Source: Candidatus Eiseniibacteriota bacterium (GTDB lineage Bacteria > Eisenbacteria > RBG-16-71-46). Taken from it: a DNA stretch of 38,698 bases. Below, in pieces: positions 8,208-16,025 of this stretch (its first letter is position 1; each line of letters begins with the position of its first letter). The stretch is taken from positions 851 through 39,548 of the forward strand of contig JACRPT010000108.1 of NCBI GenBank assembly GCA_016223045.1, written 5' to 3'. The notes beneath the pieces were generated by a model. The model had not been told where the DNA came from, made no database searches, and saw only the letters and a list, made by a program, of their open reading frames with translations. Made by a program: the position numbers and the translations under genes.

Positions 8208-10007
8208 TCACTCGCGCGTCTTCGTCACCAGGTCGCGCACCGCGTGCCGGAGCTTCGGGTGCGCGTCGAAGCCGCGGACGAAGTCGGACTCGCGCACGCC
8301 GCCCTTGGCGCGGATGACCGCGATCGCCGCGTGCCGCTCTTCCGCGCTCCAGCGCGCGACCCCGGGCAGGATGGTCACGAGCGGCGCCCAGCGTTCCCAC
8401 GCGAGCCGCTCGCCCGCACTCCAGCGACGGGTCGCGCGCACGCCGAGCAGGGCGGCCGCCTCGCGCCGGCACTCCCGCACCGCGCGCTCGCGGTCGGCGC
8501 CGAAGCGGCGCGCCAGCGCGCGCGAGACCGCGATCCCGGCGCGCGCCACCGGCAGCAGCCCGATGACGTCGCCGCGCTCACGGCCGAGGTGGAGGTAGAC
8601 GTTGTGCTCGGCGAGGCGCTCGAGCGTGGCGTGGCTCGAGCGATGCGTCGGCCGGGCCGCCATGCGCGCCAGCTCGCGCCGCATCAGGCGCCGCGCGCCG
8701 GGATCGCGCGGGCGGAAGCCGAGCTTCTGGTAGAACCACCACGCGCCCGACTCGATGGCCTCGTGGTTCCCGGCGCCGAGCTGGTAGGGGAAGATGGTGA
8801 ACGCGTCGGCGCCGAACAACGCGCGCGTCATGGCGAGGACCTGCGCGTAGATCGCGGCGGCCTCGGCGCCGCGGAAGCTCTCGAACACGTTGTAGGCCAG
8901 CTCGGCCGAGCGGTAGAGCGCGCTGTTCAGCACGTAGCCCACCGGCACGCCGTTCCTGAGCGTGAGGAAGCCGTAGACCGCCTCGAGCAGCAGCCGGCGC
9001 TCGGGACGGCAGCCGATGCAGGCGAACTGGAGCCCGTCGCCGAAGTCCACGAGCCGCACGTCGCGCGGGTCGCCGTAGGCGAACACGTCGAGGTCGCGGC
9101 TGCGCGTCACCATGGCCTCGAGCGCGAGGGCGATCAGCCGCCGGCCTTCGGCGGGCGGCGCCGCGCGCACCGCGAGCGGCGCCCGCCGCGCCTCGATCCG
9201 CAGGTCGGGCCGCGCGCGCACGAGCGGGCGCGCCTGGTACGCGAGGCGCGCGACCGGCCACTTCGCCCGCGTGCGCGACGGCGTGTCGGGACCGGGGGAG
9301 AGCAGCACCGGCATGTCGAGCCGGTCGTGCAGCGTCTCGCGCAGCGGATCGCCCGCCGCGAGCGCGGCGAGGCGCTGGATGACGAAAGCCGCGTCGCTCG
9401 TGCGTGGGCCTTTGAGCAGCCGCACCCAGCCGCGCGTGCCGTAATCGTACTCGTCGAGCCCCGCGGTCTCGGCGAAGGGCACCAGGTGGGGGAGCAGCGC
9501 TTCGAGTTGCTCCGACTTCTCGAAGCTCCCCCATTCGATGGCCAGCCGCCCGGGCCAGCGGCGCGCCAGCCAGCGCGCGGTCTCGGCGAAGAACGGGAAG
9601 TGGATCACGGTGCCGGCGATGCCGGTGTCGGCGAGGTCCGCGCGGTGGCGCCGGAGGTCCCGGCGGCGCGCAAAGCGCTCGAGCATGCGCTCGACCCGCG
9701 CGAGCACCGGCGGGTCGTCCGGGTACGCGCGCAGGAAGCACAGGATCTCGTGCAGCCTCTCGACCTCGCGCGCTCTGCCGAGCGCCGCGCGCTCGAGCGG
9801 GCGCAGCAGGGCGAGCTTGCGCGCCGCCGCGTCGCCGCCATAGGCCAGGCGCAGGCGCGCGAGGCGCCGCAGCAGGAGCGAGGCCGCGGCCCCGCGGGCG
9901 CGGCCCCCGGCCGCCCGGCCCCGGCGCGCGCGTCGCTTCGCCCGGAGCGGGGCCGCGCTCCGCGGGCGCTGCTCCGGGGCGCGCGCTGCGGCCGCGGCCC
10001 GCCTCAC
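8208..10007 (-). CDS. unknown protein with a GNAT-like acyltransferase segment
   Basis: 599 residues from GTG 10007, one base after the stop of the S9 peptidase, so coupled translation is likely. The first 40 residues are an Arg/Ala-rich low-complexity stretch and the true start may be further in. I recognise no family overall. Around residues 400-460, G-V-P-V-G-Y-V...(about 70 residues)...W-W-F-Y-Q-K-L-G-F-R-P looks like the core of a GNAT N-acyltransferase, where the Y-x-K-x-G-F ending is a hallmark. The N-terminal third (with I-H-F-P-F-F-A-E-T-A-R-W-L) is unassigned, and so is the C-terminal helical part. It could be a bespoke acyltransferase, but the acetyl-CoA loop is not clear. The frame is long, uninterrupted and codon-biased like its neighbours, so a real gene is likely. 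Confidence 0.72.
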   Translation of the reverse strand: MRRAAAAARAPEQRPRSAAPLRAKRRARRGRAAGGRARGAAASLLLRRLARLRLAYGGDAAARKLALLRPLERAALGRAREVERLHEILCFLRAYPDDPPVLARVERMLERFARRRDLRRHRADLADTGIAGTVIHFPFFAETARWLARRWPGRLAIEWGSFEKSEQLEALLPHLVPFAETAGLDEYDYGTRGWVRLLKGPRTSDAAFVIQRLAALAAGDPLRETLHDRLDMPVLLSPGPDTPSRTRAKWPVARLAYQARPLVRARPDLRIEARRAPLAVRAAPPAEGRRLIALALEAMVTRSRDLDVFAYGDPRDVRLVDFGDGLQFACIGCRPERRLLLEAVYGFLTLRNGVPVGYVLNSALYRSAELAYNVFESFRGAEAAAIYAQVLAMTRALFGADAFTIFPYQLGAGNHEAIESGAWWFYQKLGFRPRDPGARRLMRRELARMAARPTHRSSHATLERLAEHNVYLHLGRERGDVIGLLPVARAGIAVSRALARRFGADRERAVRECRREAAALLGVRATRRWSAGERLAWERWAPLVTILPGVARWSAEERHAAIAVIRAKGGVRESDFVRGFDAHPKLRHAVRDLVTKTRE

Positions 10008-10008
10008 G

Positions 10009-12012
10009 TCACCTCATCCACCGGTCGAACCAGCGCAGCATGCGCGTGGTCTGGTCGGCGCGGTGGCGTGGCTCGCGCAGGCCGTGGCCCTCGCGCGGGT
10101 AGTGCGCGAACTCGGCGGGCACGCCCAGGTTGACGAGCGCGTTGTAGAGCTGCTGCGCCTGCGGGTAGGGGATCCGCTGGTCGTTCTCGCCGATGATGAT
10201 GAGCGTCGGCGTCCTGGCGTCCTGGATGTAGGTGATGGGCGAGGAGCGCCGCCACTTCTCGGGCGTCTGCCACGGGTAGCCCTCGAATTCGAACGCGCGG
10301 TACTGGTGCGTGTCGCTCTGCCCGAACAGCGCGGGCAGGTCCACCGCGCCCGCCAGCACGCACGCGGCCTTGAAGCGGCCGGTCTGCGTGATCGCCCATG
10401 CCGAGAGGTAGCCACCGTACGAGCCGCCGTAGACGCCCAGGCGCTTCGCGTCGGCGAGCCCCCACCTCACCAGGCTGTCCACGCCGCTCGCCACGTCCAG
10501 CCAGTCCTGGAAGCCCCAGTCGCTGCGCTTCCTCAGCATGAACGCGGTGCCGTAGCCGCCGCTCGAGCGGAAGTTCGGCATGAACACCTGGTAGCCGTGC
10601 GCGGCGAAGTACTGCGGCGTGCTCTGGAAGCCGAGCGCGTAGCGCGCCGCGTAGGGTCCGCCGTGGAGCAGCACCAGCGTCTTGAGCGGCGCCTTCGCCG
10701 CGGCGCCGGCCGGCCGCAGCAGCAGTCCCTCGATCTTCACGCCGTCGCTGCTGGTCCACTGCACCGCGCGCGTCGCGCCGAGTGCCAGCTCCGCGATGCC
10801 GGCGTTGAGATCGGTCATCCTCCGGCCGGGGAGCCCCGCGCGGTCGGCGACCCACACCTCGGACGGCGCGGTCGCGCCCGACTGCACCCACGCCATGCGC
10901 CCGTCGCTCGCCACCACCGGCGCGCCCGCCTCCGCGTCGCGGTCCGGGCCTAGCGTCACCGCGCCGCCGTCGCGCGGCACCGCGGCGAGCACGGTGGTCA
11001 CGCGCCGCGCGGAGTGGAAGTAGAGCGTGTCCGAGCCCGGGCTCCATGCCGGCTCCTTCGCGTCCTCGTCGAACGAGGCGGTGAGGTTCGCGGGCGCCCC
11101 GCCCTCCGCGGACGCCACCCACAGGGCGCTCTTCTCGACGTACTTCCCGCGGTCGCTGCCGCCCGCCCACGCGATCCACTTTCCGTCGGGCGACCACGCG
11201 AAGGGCGCGGCGATCACGCCGAGCCTGCGCTCCGCCCCGGTGGCGCTCGACCCAGCCGGCTCCATCGGCACGATCGCGAGATCCGTCCGGTTCTCGTCGT
11301 CCACCTTGCCGGTCGGGCTGGTGAGGAACGCCAGGCGCCTGGAGTCCGGCGACCAGCGCACGTTCCACACGTGCTCGTTCGAGGTGAGCCGGCGCGGCTT
11401 GCCGCCCGCCGCGTCCACCACCCACAGGCTCGGGTACTGGAGCCGCTCGTCCTCGACCACGTGGTCCCACTTCTTCTTGCGCCACTCGCGCACCTGCTTC
11501 GGCAGCGTGTCGAGCCTGACGTACGCGAGCCACCTTCCGTCGGGCGACCACGCGACCTCGCTCACCGACTCGTCGGTCGTGCCGAACGCCCACGGCTCGC
11601 CGCCCCTGAGCGACATCATCCAGATCGCCGCCTTCGCGTCGTCGCCGCTGCCGCGGTTCGCGATGAACGCGAGCGTGTCGCCGGAGGGCGAGAAGGTCGG
11701 GCCGAAGTCGTTCTTGGGGTGGCGCGTCAGGCGCGTGACCCGACCTTCGGGCAGGTCGAGCAGCCAGAGGTCCTGGTTGTTCGAGTCCTCGGCGGTGTCC
11801 GGCGCGGTCACCACGAACGCGAGCCGCCGGCCGTCCGCCGACCAGGAGAGCTGGCTGATGCTGCTCAGCGTGAGCAGGTGATCGAGCGTGAAGGCGTCGG
11901 GCTTCGCGGCCGGACCCTTCGCGGCCGGCGGCGCCGCAGGCGGGCCGGCGGCGCAGGCGAAGGCGGCGTTCAACGCGAGGGCGAAGGACAGCGGGAGGAC
12001 GCGAGGTGCCAT
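10009..12012 (-). CDS. S9 family prolyl-oligopeptidase-like serine peptidase, secreted
   Basis: I start at ATG 12012, which has GGAG eight bases upstream and a signal peptide (hydrophobic A-P-R-V-L-P-L-S-F-A-L-A-L, cleavage about residue 22), giving 667 residues. The open frame extends 25 codons upstream without a signal. The N-terminal two thirds are a WD/TolB-like beta-propeller with repeated S-P-D-G-R/K and S-W-S-A-D-G motifs. The C-terminal alpha/beta-hydrolase domain has the nucleophile elbow G-G-S-Y-G-G-Y (Ser near 530), acid E-N-D-Q-R (Asp near 613) and base R-E-G-H-G-L (His near 642). Such peptidases cleave short peptides, often after Pro or as dipeptidyl or acylaminoacyl peptidases. 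The secreted form suggests peptide scavenging in the periplasm. Confidence 0.93.
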   Translation of the reverse strand: MAPRVLPLSFALALNAAFACAAGPPAAPPAAKGPAAKPDAFTLDHLLTLSSISQLSWSADGRRLAFVVTAPDTAEDSNNQDLWLLDLPEGRVTRLTRHPKNDFGPTFSPSGDTLAFIANRGSGDDAKAAIWMMSLRGGEPWAFGTTDESVSEVAWSPDGRWLAYVRLDTLPKQVREWRKKKWDHVVEDERLQYPSLWVVDAAGGKPRRLTSNEHVWNVRWSPDSRRLAFLTSPTGKVDDENRTDLAIVPMEPAGSSATGAERRLGVIAAPFAWSPDGKWIAWAGGSDRGKYVEKSALWVASAEGGAPANLTASFDEDAKEPAWSPGSDTLYFHSARRVTTVLAAVPRDGGAVTLGPDRDAEAGAPVVASDGRMAWVQSGATAPSEVWVADRAGLPGRRMTDLNAGIAELALGATRAVQWTSSDGVKIEGLLLRPAGAAAKAPLKTLVLLHGGPYAARYALGFQSTPQYFAAHGYQVFMPNFRSSGGYGTAFMLRKRSDWGFQDWLDVASGVDSLVRWGLADAKRLGVYGGSYGGYLSAWAITQTGRFKAACVLAGAVDLPALFGQSDTHQYRAFEFEGYPWQTPEKWRRSSPITYIQDARTPTLIIIGENDQRIPYPQAQQLYNALVNLGVPAEFAHYPREGHGLREPRHRADQTTRMLRWFDRWMR

Positions 12013-12157
12013 CGGGGAGCTCCGCGAAGATGGAAGGGACGTGGGGAAACCGCCACGCAGGGTAGCGGAGCGGAAGCCGCCGGCCAAGAGCGGCGTGCCG
12101 GAGCGTCGTGGCGCTCCGGTCGCGCGCCGCGCGCCGCGACGGCCGGTCGCGTGGCCC

Positions 12158-12547
12158 TCAGGGACCCGTCGGTGGGAACAGCTTGGGATGCGACTCCAGC
12201 ACCCACCAGCGGCCGTCGCGCCTGTGCATGACGTCGAGCGCGTGGCCGCGCAGGTGCGGGCCGCCCGGCACGAAGATCTCGAGCGACGCCTGCCACAGCG
12301 CGTATTCGGTTCCGAGCAGCCGCACCGTGTTGATGCCGAGGGTCACGTTGGCGCCGCGGAAGTTCCCGTGGAACAGCGCGTCGAGCGCGTGCTCGATCGC
12401 GGCTCGGCCGCGCTGCACGTCGCCGCGTGCGCCCACGCGCACGCCGTCGTCGGCGAACACCGCCGCGGCGCCGCGCGCATCGCCGCGGCTCCAGCACTTC
12501 GCGAACTCCTGGTGGACGCGGATGATCTCGGCTTCGTCGGGGCTCAC
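12158..12547 (-). CDS. SnoaL-like / DUF4440-type small protein (NTF2 fold)
   Basis: 129 residues from GTG 12547, with GGGAGG eight bases upstream; the ATG that lies between them runs into a stop after three codons. The pattern is typical of the SgcJ/EcaC-type NTF2-like family: an N-terminal helix E-A-E-I-I-R-V-H-Q-E-F, a W-S-R-G-D-A-R-G-A-A-A-V-F-A-D-D-G turn, then strands ending with D-G-R-W-W-V-L-E-S-H. Family members range from ketosteroid-isomerase-like enzymes to binding proteins, so no reaction can be assigned. No signal peptide, so it is cytosolic. Confidence 0.85.
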   Translation of the reverse strand: MSPDEAEIIRVHQEFAKCWSRGDARGAAAVFADDGVRVGARGDVQRGRAAIEHALDALFHGNFRGANVTLGINTVRLLGTEYALWQASLEIFVPGGPHLRGHALDVMHRRDGRWWVLESHPKLFPPTGP

Positions 12548-12671
12548 CGGTGCATCCTCCCGTTCACGGCCGGCAGTGAGCGGCTGGACGGGCGAAGGCG
12601 CGATGTCTCGCGCCTCGTGCTCCCGTGGCGCCGCGCCCGGGCGCGGAGGCTCGCCCGGTGCGGACCGCCCG

Positions 12672-13034
12672 TCAGCGCTCGTTCGCGGCCGAGCTCTGGG
12701 GTTTCACCACCACGCGCACTGCGACGGCGTGGCCGCCCTCCTCACGGTAGTACACCGTGACGCGGGCGTCCTTCTCGATCTCGCCGGTGTTCTTCATCTC
12801 GGCGTGCTTCGAGAACACCATCGTCTTCGGCTGCTTGCCGCGCTTCTCGACCGTGAGGCTGGTCTTGTCGTTCGCGGTGACGTAGCCGGTGAACTGGCGC
12901 GTGGTCTGCTTCGCCTTCGCCGTGGCGGCGGCCACGGGCGCCTTCGCGCGTGCGGCGTGCGCGGGGAGCGCCGCGCCGGCGCCGAGCATCAGGAGCGCCG
13001 CGCACAGGGGAAGGTACTTCCGGCCCTGCTTCAT
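12672..13034 (-). CDS. small secreted protein, DUF5666-like
   Basis: I start at ATG 13034, preceded by a strong GGGAGG/GAGGAG ribosome-binding site, and not at the ATG 44 codons upstream in the longer open frame. This gives 120 residues. A clear signal peptide (K-Q-G-R-K followed by L-P-L-C-A-A-L-L-M-L-G-A-G-A, cleavage after A-H-A at about 26) is followed by a small beta-rich domain: F-T-G-Y-V-T-A-N-D-K-T-S-L-T-V-E-K...V-F-S-K-H-A-E...V-T-V-Y-Y-R-E-E-G-G-H-A-V-A-V-R-V. This pattern resembles the DUF5666-type single-domain periplasmic proteins. Function unknown. The ending is Lys/Pro/Ser rich. Confidence 0.82.
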   Translation of the reverse strand: MKQGRKYLPLCAALLMLGAGAALPAHAARAKAPVAAATAKAKQTTRQFTGYVTANDKTSLTVEKRGKQPKTMVFSKHAEMKNTGEIEKDARVTVYYREEGGHAVAVRVVVKPQSSAANER

Positions 13035-13341
13035 TCTCCTCACCTCCCTTCCTCGCCTCGGGAGCAGGGCGCGCGCAGTCTCGACCCGCGCGCGGGGCAC
13101 GTCAAGGCTTTCGAGCGCGGAAACCGCGGGCGTGAACACCGTGGGCGGGGAGCGCACCGCGTTCACGGAGGAGGTCGGAACCGGCGCGGGTCGCCGGGCG
13201 CCGGGCGGTCGCCGGCGCTGGGTCGCGCTGCACTTCGGCCTGCCGGTCCGGCGGGGAACGCAACGCGACGCCCGGTCGTCGGTGCGGCGGCGCGCCGCCC
13301 CCCGGCTCGACGGGACCGGCAGGGGGCGCGCCGCGGAGGCT
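13035..13341. other. 307-bp gap with a large inverted repeat
   Basis: No gene found. An 11-bp perfect inverted repeat, CCTGCCGGTCC at 13239-13249 with its complement at 13313-13323, encloses further GC-rich hairpins including GGCGGC-GC-GCCGCC. It lies just downstream of the stop of the GAF-Fis regulator (minus strand, ends 13342), so it may act as its terminator. The part nearest 13035 should hold the promoter of the small secreted protein, but no clear boxes are visible. Confidence 0.45.
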
Positions 13342-14277
13342 CTACCGCCGCGGCTTCCTCACGCCGAGTTTCTTCATCTTCGACTCGAGCGTGGTGGGCT
13401 TGAGGCCGAGGATGACCGCCGCGCCCTGCGGTCCGCTGACGCGCCCGCCGGTGTGCCGGAGCACGCGCTCGATGGCGCGCCGCTGCGCCTCGGCGAGCGT
13501 GGTGAGGGCGGTGGGCTCGGGCGCGGGCGGTGGAGTGGGCGCTGCGGCAGGCGTGGCGACGAACGTCGCGGTGCCGGCGGACGGCGCGCCCGCGCCGGGC
13601 GCCGCGATCACCGCCGCCACCGCGCGTGGCACGGGGGGTGCGGTTGCTGCTGCCGCCGCGAGCGCGACCGGCGCCGGCAGCGGCCCCGCCAGGTCCTCGG
13701 GCAGGGGCTGGCCGCCGCGCAGCCGGGCGTTGCGCGCGACCAGCCGGTTGCGCTCGGCCGCGAGGTCGCGGAAGGCGCGCAGGTTGCCGAGCGCGAGCGC
13801 GCCGAGCCGGACCGCGTGCTCGACCGCCGCCAGCTCGCGGCCCTCGAGCGTCCCGCGTGAGAACAGGGCGAGCACCCCGATGCAGCCCTGGCCGTAGGCG
13901 AGCGGCCAGGCGCCGAAGCTCCGCACCCGGTGGAGGCCGAGCCACGAGGCCTCGGCCACGCCGCGCGCGGCGAGATCGTCGCGGAGGACCAGCGCCTGGC
14001 GCGTCACCGGGATCCCGCCGACCAGCCGCGCCCCGATGGGAATGCGCCGGAATGGGCCGTCCACCCGCGTGGTTGAGCCGGCGCTCGCGACCAGGTGGAG
14101 GCAGCGCCGCTGATCCGGGCACTCCGGGCGCATCGGGCACTGTTCGCACAGGTCGCCCGGGCCCACCAGCCAGGTGCGGGAGAGCACCCCGTCGGAAGCC
14201 GCAGCGGCACCCTCCGCCAGGGAACGGAGCGCGGGCTCAATGGCCTGCAACAGCGAGGCTTCCTTGCTCGGGCTCAT
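13342..14277 (-). CDS. GAF-domain regulator with Fis-type HTH, lacking the AAA+ module
   Basis: 311 residues from ATG 14277 (an upstream TTG at 14316 is in frame but less likely). The N-terminal GAF-like sensor domain (about 1-195) carries a four-Cys cluster C44-E-Q-C47-P-M-R-P-E-C53-P-D-Q-R-R-C59, which could bind a metal or Fe-S cluster or sense redox. A low-complexity Ala/Pro linker (about 200-260) replaces the sigma-54-interacting AAA+ domain expected in this architecture; no Walker motif or GAFTGA loop is seen. The C-terminus is a good Fis/FhlA-type HTH (A-E-A-Q-R-R-A-I-E-R-V-L...V-S-G-P-Q-G-A-A-V-I-L-G-L-K-P-T-T-L-E-S-K-M-K-K-L-G). Without AAA+ it cannot act as a normal sigma-54 activator. 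It is divergent from the membrane gene at 14397, with palindromes between them, so autoregulation or control of that gene is plausible. Confidence 0.85.
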   Translation of the reverse strand: MSPSKEASLLQAIEPALRSLAEGAAAASDGVLSRTWLVGPGDLCEQCPMRPECPDQRRCLHLVASAGSTTRVDGPFRRIPIGARLVGGIPVTRQALVLRDDLAARGVAEASWLGLHRVRSFGAWPLAYGQGCIGVLALFSRGTLEGRELAAVEHAVRLGALALGNLRAFRDLAAERNRLVARNARLRGGQPLPEDLAGPLPAPVALAAAAATAPPVPRAVAAVIAAPGAGAPSAGTATFVATPAAAPTPPPAPEPTALTTLAEAQRRAIERVLRHTGGRVSGPQGAAVILGLKPTTLESKMKKLGVRKPRR

Positions 14278-14302
14278 GGTGTGACCGCGGCGACCATAGT
14301 CC

Positions 14303-14333
14303 ACGACATTTCGCAAGTCACGAAATATCGTGA
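14303..14333. promoter_or_regulatory. overlapping palindromic operator candidate
   Basis: An AT-rich island in the divergent region contains TCACGA-AATA-TCGTGA (14318-14333, 6-bp perfect arms). Overlapping it is ATTTCG-N7-CGAAAT (14308-14313 with 14321-14326). Dyad sites of this kind suit a dimeric regulator. The adjacent Fis-HTH protein is the obvious candidate, although the spacing TCACGA-N4-TCGTGA also resembles CRP/FNR-family sites. It lies about 30 bp upstream of the regulator ATG (minus) and about 64 bp upstream of the plus-strand gene. Confidence 0.5.
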
Positions 14334-14396
14334 GCCGACGGAGACCAGAGATCGCCGTGGTTCAGTTCGCCCTCCCGGGCGTCGAAAACCCGTGCC

Positions 14397-14885
14397 GTGG
14401 ACCCTCACTCCCCCGGGCCGCCGCCGGCCGCCCATGCCGTCGGCGCCCTGTACGGCCTGGGCGCCCTGCTGCTCGCCACCCTGGCTTGGTCGGGGCTTGC
14501 CGTGCTGGCCGAGCCGGCCGCCCTGCCCGCGGCCGCCGGCATGGGCTGGCTGGTGGGCTGGGCGTACCGCTACGGGGCGGGCCGCGTGGATCGCGCGGGC
14601 GAGGCGCTCGCCGCGCTCCTCTCGGTCGTCGCCGTGCTCTCCGGCAGCTTCCTGCTGGTGAGCTTCGCGGTCACCCAGGCCTCGGTGGACGTGGGCGCCT
14701 GGTCCGAGCCGGTCCGCCGCGAGTACCTGCGGCTGTTCGTCGAGGCGCCCTGGTTCGGGGCGTTCTCCCTGCTGCTGGCCCTGGCCGGGACCGGGCGCGC
14801 CCTGCGCCTGCCGCGCCCCCGGAACCCCGCTGCGACGCTGGCCGCGGAGCCCGAACGCCAGCGCACGCGCTCCAGCGCGCTCTGA
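14397..14885 (+). CDS. small integral membrane protein of unknown function
   Basis: 162 residues from GTG 14397. No strong ribosome-binding site is seen, so the start is uncertain. Four hydrophobic segments (about 13-36, 41-57, 69-92, 116-134) and a charged Arg-rich tail. No family recognised. It is divergent from the GAF-Fis regulator across the palindromic region and precedes another membrane protein in the same direction, so the two may be a regulated unit. The reading frame follows the GC-rich third-position bias of neighbouring genes, which supports it as real. Confidence 0.6.
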   Translation: MDPHSPGPPPAAHAVGALYGLGALLLATLAWSGLAVLAEPAALPAAAGMGWLVGWAYRYGAGRVDRAGEALAALLSVVAVLSGSFLLVSFAVTQASVDVGAWSEPVRREYLRLFVEAPWFGAFSLLLALAGTGRALRLPRPRNPAATLAAEPERQRTRSSAL

Positions 14886-15066
14886 TCATCGAGCCGGCTC
14901 TGCCGCACGCCTGAGGACCGCTCCCGCCGCCCTGCCGTTCGTCTATGATGCGTGCCGTTCGCCCGACCCCGCGACGGCGGACCCGGAACTGCCCCGGCCG
15001 CGCCCGCGAAAGCCCGTGTCCGGGGGACTCCGGAACGAGCCTCGACCCCGAACGCCGGGAGCCGCC

Positions 15067-15897
15067 ATGAGACGTTCCGTGTGGCTGTGGATCATCGCCA
15101 TCGTCGTGACCGCCTTCTCCGCCCACTGGCAGCGCGCGTCCGGGCCCACCTACGCCCTGCCGGTGAGCGCGCGGCTCGGCGCGACCACGTTCCGCGGCGC
15201 GCTCGACCGCACCCACGCCGGCCCGGGCGATCACCGCGTGGAGCTCGGCCAGGTGCCCGCGGACGTCTCGGGGACGCTGGAGTGGAAGCGCTTCCGCAGC
15301 ACGGACCCCTGGACCGCGGTGCCGCTGCGACGCGAAGGTGAATCGCTGGTGGGCGAGCTGCCGCACCAGGGGATCGGCGGCAAGCTCTGGTACCGGCTGC
15401 GGCTGGTGCGCGAGGGCGACTCCGCGCTGATCCCCACGGCGGGTCCGGCGACGCTGCGCTTCCGCCAGCACGTCCCGCCGTGGCTCCTCGTCCCGCACAT
15501 CCTGTTCATGCTCGCGGCCCTGTTGTACTCGACCCGCGCCGGGCTCGAGGTGTTCGACCCGCGGGGGAACGTGAAGCCGCTCGCCTACCGGGCGCTCGCG
15601 CTGCTCTTCATCGGCGGCCTGGTGCTGGGCCCGATCGTGGTGCACGCCACTTCCGGCTCGTGGTGGACCGGGTTCCCGGTCGGGAGCGATCTCACCGACA
15701 ACAAGACCCTGATCGCGCTGGCCGGCTGGATCGGGGCCGTGCTCGCCCTGAGACAGGGCCGGGACGGGAGGGGCTGGGCGGCGTTCGCGGCGCTGCTCAT
15801 GCTGCTGGTGTTCATGGTCCCGCACAGCTGGCTGGGCGCGGAGCCGGGTCACGCCGCGCTCGACGCGCCGCCCGCGGCGACGGGGCCGGCGCGGTGA
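15067..15897 (+). CDS. membrane protein with an extracytoplasmic beta domain, function unknown
   Basis: I start at ATG 15067, with GGGAG five bases upstream, giving 276 residues. A single N-terminal helix (about 5-20) is followed by an exposed beta-rich domain of about 120 residues (R-V-E-L-G-Q-V...L-W-Y-R-L-R-L-V-R-E-G-D-S, reminiscent of an Ig-like fold). After it come four membrane helices (about 136-158, 175-198, 218-235, 239-257). His residues are present near the helices (V-P-H-I, V-V-H-A, V-P-H-S-W-L-G). I do not recognise the family. It follows the 162-residue membrane protein at 181 bp. Confidence 0.72.
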   Translation: MRRSVWLWIIAIVVTAFSAHWQRASGPTYALPVSARLGATTFRGALDRTHAGPGDHRVELGQVPADVSGTLEWKRFRSTDPWTAVPLRREGESLVGELPHQGIGGKLWYRLRLVREGDSALIPTAGPATLRFRQHVPPWLLVPHILFMLAALLYSTRAGLEVFDPRGNVKPLAYRALALLFIGGLVLGPIVVHATSGSWWTGFPVGSDLTDNKTLIALAGWIGAVLALRQGRDGRGWAAFAALLMLLVFMVPHSWLGAEPGHAALDAPPAATGPAR

Positions 15898-16025
15898 GAG
15901 CGGCGCGGCGAGGGCGCCCGCGGCGCTCGGTGCAGGAGTCGGAGCGGCTCGACCGGCGCGGGCGCGTCTCAGCGAGAGCTTCGGCGCGGCGAGGAATGTC
16001 GCAGCGGTGCGAACACCCGCCCCGC

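Noticed and set aside
13239-13323. Third full copy of the structured inverted-repeat element
   Set aside because: It has an 11-bp outer stem but lacks the GAGAC/GTCTC boundary and the CCCGCGCAAGCGGG core, so it is kept only as a possible terminator.
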